Assembly (NCBI RefSeq): GCF_031755915.1
Contig: NC_083382.1
Location: forward strand, 124,001-188,000
Direction: 5' to 3'
From: Ziziphus jujuba
Taxonomy: Eukaryota > Streptophyta > Magnoliopsida > Rosales > Rhamnaceae
Length of the DNA stretch: 64,000 bases
Made by a program: the position numbers and the translations under genes. Positions within the stretch are counted from its first letter, which is position 1, and each line of letters opens with the position of its first letter. The notes beneath the pieces were generated by a model that saw nothing but the letters and a program-made list of their open reading frames with translations, had not been told where the DNA came from and made no database searches. Positions 22,821 through 33,748 of the stretch are shown in pieces.

Positions 22821-24264
22821 TCATGATTAACTAGATCATTGATGCAAACAATATCCAAATACCAAATTCACCTTTTATATAACCTTAGAAAAGTCGAATA
22901 AGTTCTTGGAAAAATCAAAAGATACTTTTGTGTTTACGAGCCCAAGTTTTAATACAAGAAAGTCAAAGTATATATTTTATTCAATATAAACTCTTTTTTT
23001 TTTTTAAGGATCTGCTGAAATAATGAGAAAGATATCTGCATATACGGGCAAATCGACCGATAATCTCGAAATCTGACGAATCAGCTTAGGTCAACTTACT
23101 AACAGGATGTCCTAATGCATTACAAAATTTTGTTTTAGCAAATGATCCAATCATTTGGGCTAATTGGAACTAATGTATCAAGCTTCTTTATAGCATTGTC
23201 CATTATAAATGAATTTTCTAGCATTTGACTCCGTACCACTGAAAGATTTAGTCGCACACTTAAAAGATAGCCTAAAAAGTTGAAAGAATGGTTGGCTAAT
23301 TGGTTTATATAGATCCTTCCTGGTTAAGCCCACACATGAAAATGACATTTCCATAAAAGGACAAGAAAATATTTCCATTTATTCATTAGAAGAGGTGTAT
23401 CTTTTGAAACTAAAATCGATTTTCCTTAATATCTAACATAATGCATGAAAGGCTCTGTGAAGAACCATAAGACCATCAGAAAATCAATAGAAAAGACTTC
23501 TTGTATAGGATGTTTTATTTTTCCATATAAGTAAAGTCGCTCAAAGAATACGCCAGAAGATGTTAATCGTAAATGAGAAGATCGGTTACGGAGAAAAGTA
23601 AGATGGATTCACATTCATAAACATGAGAATTGTATAGGAACAAGAAAAATCTTGAATTACTTTTCAAAAAAAAAGAAGAAATAGATATTTTTGGAGTAAT
23701 AAAACTATTCCAATTATAATAGTCGTGAAGAAGAAGCCATAATAAATGCAAAGAAAGGGCATTTTTCACCCAATAGCGTTGAATCAAGATTTCCAGATGA
23801 ATGGGGTAGGGTATTCCTACATCTGATACATAATTTAAATGTTCGAATTTGTCCTCTAAAAAAGAAAATATTGAATGAATTGATCGTAAAGTAGAATATT
23901 TTATGATTTTTGGCCTTGAAGATACTAATCGTAGGAATTGTAAGGAAAATCGAATTTTCACAATGATTGCAAATCCCTCGGATATCATTTGACAATATAA
24001 ATTCTTGTTGTACCCAAAACATTTATTTTGGTCAGAATCATTAGCGGAAATAATCAAATGATTATGGTGATACATTCAAGTAATTAAACGTTTTACAATT
24101 AGTAAACTAGATTTATTGTCATAACCTACATTTTCCAGCAAACTCGATCCATTTAAACCATGATCGTGAGCAAATGCATAAATATACTCCTGAAAGATAA
24201 GTGGGTATAGGAGATCGTGTTGCTGAGATCTATCTAGTTTGAAATATACTTGAAATTCTTCCAT
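22821..24264 (-). pseudogene. matK: matK pseudogene inside the trnK intron
   Basis: This is the plastid group II intron maturase. The start at 24264 gives [20 protein letters not shown] and an open N terminus to VKRLIT (24076), where a stop replaces the next Arg. [16 protein letters not shown] to [11 protein letters not shown] (24075-23563) is open in a second frame. The C-terminal maturase part is full of stops but shows SKPI-, RKHKS- and YLDI-like pieces before the end at 22821-22823. Length about 1.44 kb against 1.52 kb, so deletions are present. Confidence 0.93.
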
Positions 24265-25019
24265 TTGAAATTTGATTTGAACTGGAGATAAGGGCTTTAT
24301 TGGGTTATCAAATGATACATAGTACGATACAGTCAAAACAAGGTATTATAGTATGAAAAAAATAGATACCTCGGAAAAAAGGTAAGACCATTGGCAGACT
24401 CTCTATCCTCTCCTTTTTCATCTAAGTGTTTTATGTTTAGTCTAAGATAACAAGATGGTTAGAAATACTTTATTTTTGCAATCCAATTGCTGTTTAGATT
24501 TTGTAAAAAAAAAAAAAAAAACTTTTTATCGATATACTGTCTTCTTCTACACATTTATCTCCACCCCATAATGGAGAATACCTAATAGGTAGAACTCATA
24601 AAAAATGGATAATCCCTCATGGAAAAGCCTTTCCTGCGTCAAGCACTAATATATTTTTAACATCTAATTAGTTCGGGTAATAATTTGGATAATCATTCAA
24701 AAATGAAGACCAAAAGCTCGTTACTCTTTGTTTCCCTATAATTAGGGCCACAGTTGGGCTCTGTCCATTTATTCACTCAACTTGACTTGAAATTGATTTT
24801 CCAATTTCTTTTTTTTTCGCCACACCAAGAATTCAAACAATTTAAACAAGGTTTTGGACATATCTAGAAATAATGAAATATTCTCAGAATTCTCCATTGA
24901 TACGACATGCTACCTTTTCCATTCATCCCTTTCAGGATCACTCTCGGTGTTACAAACTCTATCGGTGGTATGGATGAATCTGTTGCTTCATATAAATGTG
25001 TAAAAGATGCTAGCCGCAC
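24265..25019 (-). other. trnK intron 5' part
   Basis: Group II intron sequence between the trnK 5' exon and matK. It contains GTGCGGCTAGCATC (minus strand) at the 5' splice site and the usual poly-A/T tracts (poly-A near 24506). Confidence 0.75.
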
Positions 25020-25056
25020 TTAAAAGCCGAGTACTCTACCGTTGAGTTAGCAACCT
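25020..25056 (-). tRNA. trnK-UUU: trnK-UUU 5' exon
   Basis: The reverse complement reads GGTTGCTAACTCAACGGTAG and then AGTACTCGGCTTTTAA, nearly identical to the plastid exon with anticodon UUU intact. The first base is changed. The GTGCGGC intron start follows directly. Confidence 0.92.
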
Positions 25057-25738
25057 GAATAAAAGAACTAGAATGTGTAAATACAATCAGAATCCCAATA
25101 AAATAAATAAAAAGGTTGAATTGCACGGCGTAATCACAACATTGAATTTGAAATGGCAAAACAAATTGTATCATACAAAAAAAAAAAACATCTTGTATTA
25201 CAGAAAATCCAATGAACCCATTCCTTGAATGAAATCAAATCTATGGCATGCAAAAAAATAGATCCATTTATCAATGATTGAATTATATTTATTCGATACA
25301 CTATTGTCAATATGAGTATTTGAGAAAAGAATACAATGGAGAATTAGAAAAAAATAAAATATTGTAAATTTAAATTAAAAAAATAAGGACTTGTGTTGGA
25401 TTGGCACTACATAGCTAATTGACATATAGACAAATAAGGGATGTAGATGTAAGAAAAAAAGTAATAAAGAAAAACAAGAAGAAGAAGTAGAAAAAGGCTC
25501 GAATTTAGTCAATCAATCAATATAAGCAAAAGAAAAAAGCTTAATCCCCCTTTTTATTTGTTCATAGAAATCCAACTAACCCCCATTACCATTATTACAC
25601 AAAATTGAAAGTAGGAATAACAAATTAAAAGAGAATAGCAGAGAAAAGACTATACAAAGCTCTCTACAAGTGATCTACACCTTCTTTATTTATATATTTC
25701 TTATATATTTCATTTTGATATATTTCATTAATTTTTCA
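25057..25738. other. trnK-rps16 spacer
   Basis: AT-rich plastid spacer with A runs; no gene seen. Confidence 0.7.
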
Positions 25739-26895
25739 TTAATTTACTGTCGTTTGGTGATTAAGGGTAAGTTCCGTAAAAACACTCGCTTTCTTTGAAA
25801 TATCATGAACAATTCCTATAGGGTGAGTGCCTTTTTCAAGGAAATATAGAATAGCAGGAAAATTTAAATCGGTTTGATTCTTTATCAGGTCATAGAAACC
25901 CACTTTCCGAAGATCTCTTCCTTCTCTTCTTGATCGAACATCAATTGCAATGATTCGATAAATGGCTCATTGGGATAGATGAACAATACCCCCCCAGAAA
26001 CGTATAAGAAGTTTTCTCCTCGTACGGCTCAAGAAAATTGAAAATTATATCTATGTATAGAATGATAAGGTCAAATATATCCATAAAATCATCAAATCAA
26101 CTAGACTATGATCTAAATACTTATTCTTTCCCCCACCAAAAAAATTATTCATATTTAAAATGGCACCCTCACAACTCAAGTTGGATAACTCTCAAATAAC
26201 TCAAGGAAATCTTTTAAGCATTTCATTTATTGAGTGGTCTCTAACCCCCTTTTTGTCTGTCTCTTTTAGAATCTTGTTTGATTTTGCACTCTGATCTAGT
26301 TGTTGAGACAATCAAAAATGGTATTTCCTTGTTCCAGAATCCTTTGTCTTTGCCTTGAATCAGTGGGTTTAGACATTACTTTGGTGATTTTGAATTGCTT
26401 CAAAATGACAGCAACATACCCTTTTTTTATGATTTCTTTCTATCAAAGAATCGTATGACTGAGTGATTCCTATGTAATACACTTTTGATTTGATCCAAAA
26501 AGTTTTACCAATTCCAAAAAATTTCACTTTTAAATTTGAAACTTGCTTGAATTGGATTCTTTCAATTTATATATGGAAAATATATTTACAAATATATTTG
26601 TGAAGTTGTCCCAATTTATTGATTAATACTAACCCTAGATTCTTGCCTCCGAGAAATGAATCAATACTTTTTATTCGAGCTCCATCATGTACAATTTACA
26701 TCACCCCCCCCCCCCCCAAACAAAAAAAAAGAGAGTTCTATTGCAACAGAAGAAACGATGTCGATTCCAGAGCACTTTCATTCCTCTATAATTCCTGTAT
26801 AATAAAAAATGGTGGATTTAAGAATCCACAATAGATCGTGTCCTTCAAGTCGCACATTAGTTTCTACCACATCATTTTGAACGAAGTTCTACCAT
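25739..26895 (-). pseudogene. rps16: rps16 pseudogene with group II intron
   Basis: This is plastid ribosomal protein S16. Exon 1 (about 26856-26895, MVELRSK then a stop where Arg is expected) carries a CGA-to-TGA change. The intron covers about 25967-26855. Exon 2 (25739-25966) is fully open: [60 protein letters not shown], ending at TAA 25739-25741. The intron holds a C run of about 14 bases (26704-26717). Confidence 0.92.
26704..26717 (+). repeat. Poly-C run of about 14 bases in rps16 intron
   Basis: An uninterrupted C homopolymer followed by an A run. Length is sequencing-sensitive. Confidence 0.85.
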
Positions 26896-27811
26896 AACAT
26901 TCCTTTAATGTGGAACCAGTATGCAATTGATTCAATTATAGAATCATGAATAGTCATTGGCTAGGTAGGTACATAGTAATCTATACTTTTTCTTTCTATA
27001 TGAAATATGAATGGCTAGGTTCTAATGAAGTCTCAGAACAAATTCAATTTAATCCCCAACACCCAATACGTATATTTATTTTAACATATATTTTATTTCA
27101 TTATTTATTTATTTAATATAATCAAACATAAATAAAATATAAATACCATGAATAAAATAAAAAATTTCTTTTTGAATCTGCAGCTTCAAGTAACTTGATA
27201 TTGATAGGATAAATTGACCAATTTCACACTTCTTCGAGTACTATGAACTCATAAAAAATCATCAAAAAGAATTAAGTGATTGAAAAATTTCCTAACTCGA
27301 GATCATTATTTGAATAACATTTTAAAGTAAGGACCACATTTTAGCATCCTAAGAGAAATCCATATTTATATTAAAACATCAATGATTAAAAAACTAGATA
27401 GCTAAAAAATACAATTTATTTTTTTAGTGAACTAGTGGATAAAGACTGGTGTAAGGTAAGGTTGGTGTTTTTTCATACTGATTTCTAAAATTGGAATCAA
27501 AATAAGAATAATATGGGACCCCTATATAGATAGACTAAAAAATTGTTACTGAAAGGAATTATAGATATTTTATGTTAAATATTTAACATTAAGGGATCAG
27601 AAATGGATCCAATTATATATGTGTGTTATTTGAAGACGATTCAATTTGTGAAAAGGATATGATTCAAAGAAGAATTATTAAGAATACTAACAAAATTTTT
27701 CCAATCGAATATTATACTCTTAAACAGAAAGGTGATTTATCTTAAAAGGCAATCTTTTTTCTGATATATAACATTATATATATTATAATGCTATAATGGG
27801 TTGGGCATGCT
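26896..27811. other. rps16-trnQ spacer
   Basis: AT-rich plastid spacer; no gene seen. Confidence 0.7.
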
Positions 27812-27883
27812 TTGGGACAGAAGGATTCGAACCTCCGAATAACAGGACCAAAAACCGTTGCCTTACCACTTGGACACAGCCCA
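27812..27883 (-). tRNA. trnQ-UUG: trnQ-UUG relic
   Basis: The reverse complement matches plastid tRNA-Gln: TGGGCTGTGTCCAAGTGGTA, anticodon TTG in GGTTTTTGGTCC, and GGAGGTTCGAATCCTTC. Several stem pairs are lost, so it is probably inactive. Confidence 0.92.
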
Positions 27884-28211
27884 TTTCTATTCAATACTAA
27901 TAAACACTAATATTGGTATTGATTATTTGTCAACTCCAGTATAAATATCTATAAAATATATAGATTGTTAGTAGAATTTTAATATGTGTCGATATAGAAT
28001 TAAATTGAATTTATTGATCATTATGTATAATTCAATTAAGATATTATATAAAAGTATGATTTATTCTATTCTCTTTTGATTTGAGAATTGAAGGATTTTT
28101 GATTGGGGGAGTTCAAATCAAAGAATGTTTTTGGGGTCTAACTTAACATATTAATAACTTAATCAAAATAATACAATTATCTTCAATAACAAAAATAACA
28201 AAATATTTGTT

Positions 28212-28316
28212 ATGCTTAATATGTTTAGTTTGATTTGGATCCGTCTTAATTCTGCCTTTTATTCAAATGGTTTTTTAATCGACAAATTACTAGAGGCCTA
28301 TGCGATTTTTTCTCTT
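28212..28316 (+). pseudogene. psbK: psbK 5' part, plastid-derived
   Basis: This is photosystem II protein K. MLNMFSLIWIRLNSAFYSNG and KLLEAYAIF match the first roughly 33 residues, which is the part removed on maturation plus the start of the mature protein. After about 28316 the frame continues into unrelated spacer sequence to 28394, so the membrane segment is gone. Confidence 0.87.
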
Positions 28317-28743
28317 AACTTTTGTTTCAATGAGATCTTTAATAACGTCCTAGCCAAATTCATGATTGATTTGCAAAAAAAAAAAAAATTCTAACATAAC
28401 GCTTGATAAGATTAGATAGGTTTTAGAGTATGAACTCTCGATTCCAATATTGAAATTTTTGTACAACCGTGAGAAAATTTGGATCAACCCATTTCCTTAT
28501 TATGACCTTTTTTCCATTGAAAGGCCTTATTGGAGTACTCACAATGTCAAACTGTGGGTATGAAAGAAAATTTTTGGTAATGAAAAACTCCACTTATCCA
28601 CTTATATTATAAATATTACAAATGTATTTTTTGAAAATTTTTTGGTGTGAAAATACAAAATAAAAAGAGTAGGGTATACGGTCTAAAATAAAATAGCGAA
28701 TCTATTCTCTTTTTTCCTAAAAAATAATTTTGGAGACTATGTA
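28317..28743. other. psbK-psbI spacer
   Basis: AT-rich plastid spacer with an A run near 28376; no gene. Confidence 0.65.
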
Positions 28744-28869
28744 ATGCTTACTCTCAAACTATTTGTTTACACGGTAGTAATATTCTTTATTTCGCTCTTT
28801 ATCTCCAGATTCCTATCTAACGACCCAGGGCGTAATCCTGATGTGAAGAATAAAAAAAAACAGAAATAA
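28744..28869 (+). pseudogene. psbI: psbI copy with frameshifted tail
   Basis: This is photosystem II protein [21 protein letters not shown] and [10 protein letters not shown] match the family. A one-base loss then replaces the final GREE with DVKNKKKQK before TAA 28867-28869, giving 41 instead of 36 residues. It lies before trnS-GCU as in plastomes. Confidence 0.9.
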
Positions 28870-28977
28870 GGTTTCTCTTCCTTGATTTGAAAATGTTCTT
28901 AGCTTAGTAGGATTTTGTCCATTTCACATTGAACTCGCAAGGAATTTGAACAAAAAGAACAAGATATCGATAAAAAT

Positions 28978-29060
28978 GGAAAGAGAGGGATTCGAACCCT
29001 TGGTACGAATCGTACAATGGATTAACAATCCGACGCTTTCGTCCACTCAGCCATCTCTCC
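28978..29060 (-). tRNA. trnS-GCU: trnS-GCU relic, anticodon mutated
   Basis: The reverse complement matches plastid tRNA-Ser(GCU) including the long variable arm and GGGTTCGAATCCCTC. The anticodon stem-loop reads CGGATTGTTAATCC, so GCT has become GTT. Family position between psbI and trnG. Confidence 0.92.
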
Positions 29061-30084
29061 CCCAATTGAAAGGAGGTAATTACTATATTACATCACAAAA
29101 ATAAGGCTTGAAAAGATCCTTTCTTTCTTTTTCTTTTTTTAGTGTTTTTTATATTTTTTATCAATTTATTAATTTATTATTTATTATTTTATTATATATA
29201 ATATATATATATATATAATAGTTTATATAATAGATACGGAATGATAATGATATAGAAACAAATTCCAGTTAGAACATTTAGATAAAATAAAAGCATCTAT
29301 ATTATATAATTAGATTATATAAAATGTATATAAAATGTATACATATATGTTATATATAATTCTATAATCATATAACATATATGTATAAAGATATAACATA
29401 TATGTATAAAGAAAAGACTTGAAAGAGATATCAACAATCCAATCTGCACAATCTACAATAGTCCAATATATAAATCCAATATAAATCAAATCTAAAAATG
29501 GAATCTATATTTGTTAATATGTTTAACATAGATTTTTTAGATTTTTCGAATAGATTTATATAATTAATATATGTTTAATAGATATATTCTGTATTTTATA
29601 TAATATATAAATAGAAAAAAGAAAAAATAGAAATAATGAGAAAAAAATAATTTTTATTATTAATAATAAATAACAAAACCTCTTTGAGTTCGTCTGGAAA
29701 GGTCCTTTATTTCCACGACTTGGCTACTTAGCCGGACTGGGCTTCTTTGTTTTATTCAATCGTAATAAGATAAAATGATATATTTAATTTGAAACCAAAA
29801 CAAAAAGGCTTGTTATTGAAACAACAAAAGTCATAAGAAGGCCTGTTTTGATATAGAATCAAAGCGAGATTTCTTATCTTCTTTATTTTCCTTTCTTTTT
29901 TCTTTTTTTTTTTTTCTTGTTTACTGATATTTTACTGAAATAAAAAATAAATAAAAATATGTATATATTAAAAATTGGAACTATGGATTTGTGCACAATG
30001 CAGTTTTTTCTGATCCTATCTTTTGATTACACCCGAGTTTCTTGTTCAACAAAAAGTCCATTTATATACAATAACTGGATTGGA
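29061..30084. other. trnS-trnG spacer, very AT-rich
   Basis: Long TA microsatellites near 29190-29220 and repeated TATAACATATATGTATAAAG units near 29340-29410. No gene. Confidence 0.7.
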
Positions 30085-30850
30085 ACGAGTATAGTTTAGT
30101 GGTAAAAGTGCGATTCCTTCTATTAACCCCTGAATAATTAAGGGATCTCTCGGTTTGATTAATATTCCATTCCAAGAAAAACTTTATTTCTTAAAAGGAT
30201 TAAATCCTTTACCATTCAATGAAACATTCGAGGAAGACTGTACATTCTCGAGATTTGTATCCAAGAGTCAATTAGAAATTGAAAAATTGGATTATGAAAT
30301 TACGAAACATAATTTTATTTTTTTAATTGGATCAATCAATATTTCCAATTAAATGAGTATGAGTAAAGGATCCATGGATAAAGATAGAATGTATATTTCT
30401 AATCATAACTAAATCTTCAATTTTTCTTTTTTCTATAGGGAAAATGGAAACAAAATAGCTAATTAAACAATGACTTTGGTTTACTAGAGACATCAAAAAA
30501 TTGTTTTAGCTTGATGGAAACAAAATCCTTTTCCTAAGGATTCTTTCAAATAGAAATAGAGAATGAAGTAACTAGAAAGATTGTTATAATCCCCTATTTT
30601 CTACAAGGATCGTCCAGAAAACAGGCCATTTTGAATGCATTCAGACCAAAAAGATGACATAGATGTTATGGGTCAATTTTTTTTAATTTCATTCATATCT
30701 GGAAATTTATTTATCTTCCATAACAGAGCGAATGAAATGAAAGTTTCACGTTCGGTTTTGAATTAGAGACGTTAACAATGATGAATCAACGTCGACTATA
30801 ACCCCTAGCCTTCCAAGCTAACGATGCGGGTTCGATTCCTGCTACCCACT
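30085..30850 (+). tRNA. trnG-UCC: trnG-UCC relic with intron
   Basis: The 5' exon ACGAGTATAGTTTAGTGG plus TAAAA lies at 30085-30107, followed by the group II intron starting GTGCGATTCCTTC. The 3' exon CCTTCCAAGCTAACGATGCG with GGTTCGATTCC and CTACCCACT lies at 30809-30850. Anticodon TCC is kept. Acceptor-end bases are changed on both sides. A short open frame in the intron (30155-30352) is not a gene. Confidence 0.9.
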
Positions 30851-31127
30851 TGTGCTTACTTTCTCTTATCTATATTCAATATTTTTCAATATTCTTTTTT
30901 ACAGTCAAAACTTAGAAATCTATATATCAAATATATATTTATATATTTGATATTTATTAAAGTATCAAATTTCTAATAAATATGTTTTATAGAAATATAA
31001 ACAATATGAATATAATTAAAAAATGAATATAATTAATGTAATGCATAGTTGAATACGCAATTCCTAGAATTCTTTCACATATTCGTTTCGTCCGAATAAT
31101 AAATGTGAAAAGAAAATAAATATAAAA
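30851..31127. other. trnG-atpA spacer, trnR missing
   Basis: AT-rich. The trnR-UCU expected here in plastome order, and the 3' part of atpA, are absent, so a deletion spans this stretch. Confidence 0.6.
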
Positions 31128-32373
31128 AAAATTGGCTGCTTGCCAATTGATTATGAGTAGCTTTATCGAGATCAGAAGTGAATTGTGCAAAGGCTTCTAA
31201 TTCTGTAAATTGCGCCAATTCCAATTTTGATTTGCGAGCTACTTGTTTCATGGCTTTAATTTGGGCTGCAGACCGTATTCTAGATACAGAAATACCCACA
31301 TTAATAGCAGGTCTAATTCCGGCATTGAATAGATCAGTAGATATGAATATTTGTCCATCTGTAATGGAAATTACATTTGTAGGAATATAAGCTGAAACAT
31401 CTCCCGATTAAGTCTCAACTATTGGTAAAGCTGTCACACTTCCTTCACCCCTATGAGAACTTGATTTAGCAGCTCTTTCCAAAAGGCATGAATGAAAATA
31501 AAAAACATCTCCTAAATAAGCTTCTCAGCCCCGGCGATCTGTGTAATAAAAGAAACATTTGGTGATAAGCATGTGCTTGTTTTGAGAGATCGTCATAAAT
31601 AATTGAAGTGTGTTGTTCATGGTATATAAAATATTCAGCCAAAGCAGCTCCTGTATGAGGAGCGAGGTATTGTAATATAGCCGGAGAATCAGCCATTTCA
31701 ATTACCATAATAGTGTAATCCATTGTTCCCCTTTCCTGTAAAACAATCACCACCTGAGCCACATAGGATGCTATTTGACCAATAGCAACATAAACACATA
31801 TTGCATTTTGCCCTTGTTGAATGAGAATCGTATCTGTGGGTATTGCTATTTTACCGGTTTGCCTGTCCTCAATAATTAATTCTCGCTGACCACGTCCTAT
31901 AGGAATCATCGAATCAATAGCAATAAGTCCTGTTTGAAGGGGCTCATATCCGAATGTCTCGAAATAATACCCAAGGTGGGAAATTCAATTAACCGCATTC
32001 AGAAGCTGAAATTTCACCTCGACCATCAATAGGTTTAGCCAGAGCATTTATAACATAACCCAAAGAAGTCACTTAACGGGATCTGAGCAATTATTCATGT
32101 TGCTTATATAGAACTTCCCTCTTGTATCATCGAACCGTCACCCATGAATACAACACCAACATTATTTGATTCCAAATTCAGAAAAATGCCTATCATACCT
32201 TCTTCAAATTCTAATAATTCCCCCATCATTAATTCATCAAAACCATAAATACGAGCAATGCCATCGCCTACTTATAGTACAATATCAATATTCAAAATCT
32301 TTACTTCTCTATTATATTGCTCAATACGTTCATGAATAATGTTACTAATTTCATCTGCTTGAATAGTTATCAT
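31128..32373 (-). pseudogene. atpA: atpA pseudogene, 3' truncated
   Basis: This is the alpha subunit of plastid ATP synthase F1. From 32373 the N terminus is degenerate ([27 protein letters not shown]). The frame 31909-31466 holds [12 protein letters not shown] and the P-loop, changed from GDRQTGKT to EDRQTGKI, then [40 protein letters not shown] and [15 protein letters not shown] (31299-31135) follow, with truncation after NQLA. About 120 C-terminal residues are missing. Several stops are present. Confidence 0.94.
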
Positions 32374-32427
32374 GAGTATTTCTTAATTCTTTATTTTTGC
32401 TTGAAAGAAAAATCAGAATTAGAAAGA

Positions 32428-32597
32428 CTAACCCTTTATTTCTTTCATTGTTCCAAACATGCCAATATTACTATTGATGGTACGTAAATGTAACTCGGTG
32501 TTCAAACAACTATTCAAAGTTGCTAGAGCTTTGTGTAAGGCTCGTTGGAAAACCCATTGTTGAACTTGATTAATAGCTTTTTGTTGTTCAAAATGAA
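32428..32597 (-). pseudogene. atpF: atpF exon 2 end, cut by an LTR element
   Basis: The minus strand reads [40 protein letters not shown] and FGTMKEIKG, the C terminus of the plastid ATP synthase b subunit. It lies directly upstream of atpA. Sequence 5' of this point is replaced exactly at the TG of an LTR (32598), so the rest of atpF, atpH and atpI are absent from the window. Confidence 0.93.
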
Positions 32598-33734
32598 TGA
32601 TGTGATTCCGCCGGAGCCCGCTCCATCGATAACCCGCTGGTGTACTGACCCGACACGGATGAAGACTAGGCCAATCACAAGAGCTCAAATTAAGAGATTT
32701 ACGGAAAACCTGGGAGTATTTATACAGGGGGTAATCAATCTCAATAGAGCTTGTCCATACTTGAAGATACAAGGCCTATTCTAAGCATCCAAGTGGTGGA
32801 AGCGGATACGGACCCTGGTGAAGGTTTTGGTACATTTTTGGAGTCCGGGAAGCATGAAATGGTTCCAATGATTTATGGGTTCAATACATATGCCTAAGAG
32901 GTCATGGAATCAAGTTAAAGGAGCCTCAAATGCAATAAAAAAGGGCTTGTATGGACATCATCAACAATTTGGCCGAATTTGCTGTATTGCTTGCTGGCTT
33001 TACTGTATTTTACTGTATTAGCCTTTTCTTATTTTTCCAAGCATGGGCAACGTGTGGGACTTCATATCAGTTTATTTGGCATCCTAAAAAACATCTAGAA
33101 GCTGATTTGAAGCTCAAAGAGGCCAAAGATTGATCAAAGTCAACTTGATCAAAAGGCTAGCATTTTTAGTTTCCTAATTTGTTTTTACTTTTTGTTTTAG
33201 GAAACTACCATTACTTTTTGCCTTTTATTTATTTATTTTCTGGAAAAATAACTTTAGGAAGGTTTTTATTTTATTCTTTCCATCGTAAATTAATTAATTC
33301 CTAATTTAATATAAAGGAATTAATTAATCAAACTTAGATTAGGAAAGGAAGTATAGTTTCGGCCAACTAGGTTTCTTTATGTGTGTGGCCGGTTTTTCCT
33401 TTGTTTTTAGGGTTTTATTTCGTGGCTTTGTAGCCTATTTAAAGGCTTATTTTTCAATAATAATACAACTTTGATTTGATTAAGAAAATATTTGTGAGAT
33501 TAATTATCTCTTTGTTCTTTGAGAACACCTAAAACACCATTAGAGAATTGGTTGTTTTAGCTTGACTGATAATCAATAGGTTTTCCATCCCCTATTGTGG
33601 CGTCTACATTATACCAAGGTTTCTAACCACAGGTTGGTTAGGGGTTGAGGTCCAATCCACTAGAACTTGAACTTAATTAAGATCCGGGCTAATATAATAC
33701 GGGTTTAGGAGCAGATCGTCCTAGGTTCGTATCA
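32598..33734 (+). repeat. LTR a of the tandem array
   Basis: 1137 bases, TG to CA, starting TGATGTGATTCCGCCGG and ending GGTTCGTATCA. The first roughly 300 bases read as a degraded Pol tail ([20 protein letters not shown]). A CTATTTAAAGGC box (33435-33446) and AATAA (33456-33460) mark the likely transcription start and polyadenylation region. Confidence 0.93.
33436..33460 (+). promoter_or_regulatory. LTR TATA-like box and poly-A signal
   Basis: TATTTAAA (33436-33443) then TTTTTCAATAA; the same pair occurs at the corresponding place in every LTR of the window (for example near 14435, 35515, 39747, 44858, 58900). Assignment as TATA box and AATAAA-like signal is by position and sequence only. 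Confidence 0.5.
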
Positions 33735-33736
33735 TT

Positions 33737-33748
33737 TGGTATCAGAGC
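33737..33748 (+). promoter_or_regulatory. Primer binding site, tRNA-iMet type
   Basis: TGGTATCAGAGC two bases after the LTR end. It is complementary to the 3' end of plant initiator tRNA-Met, the usual minus-strand primer of this class. Confidence 0.93.

Noticed and set aside
30155..30352. 65-codon open frame inside the trnG intron
   Set aside because: Lies in the group II intron of trnG-UCC, no maturase motif and no known protein.
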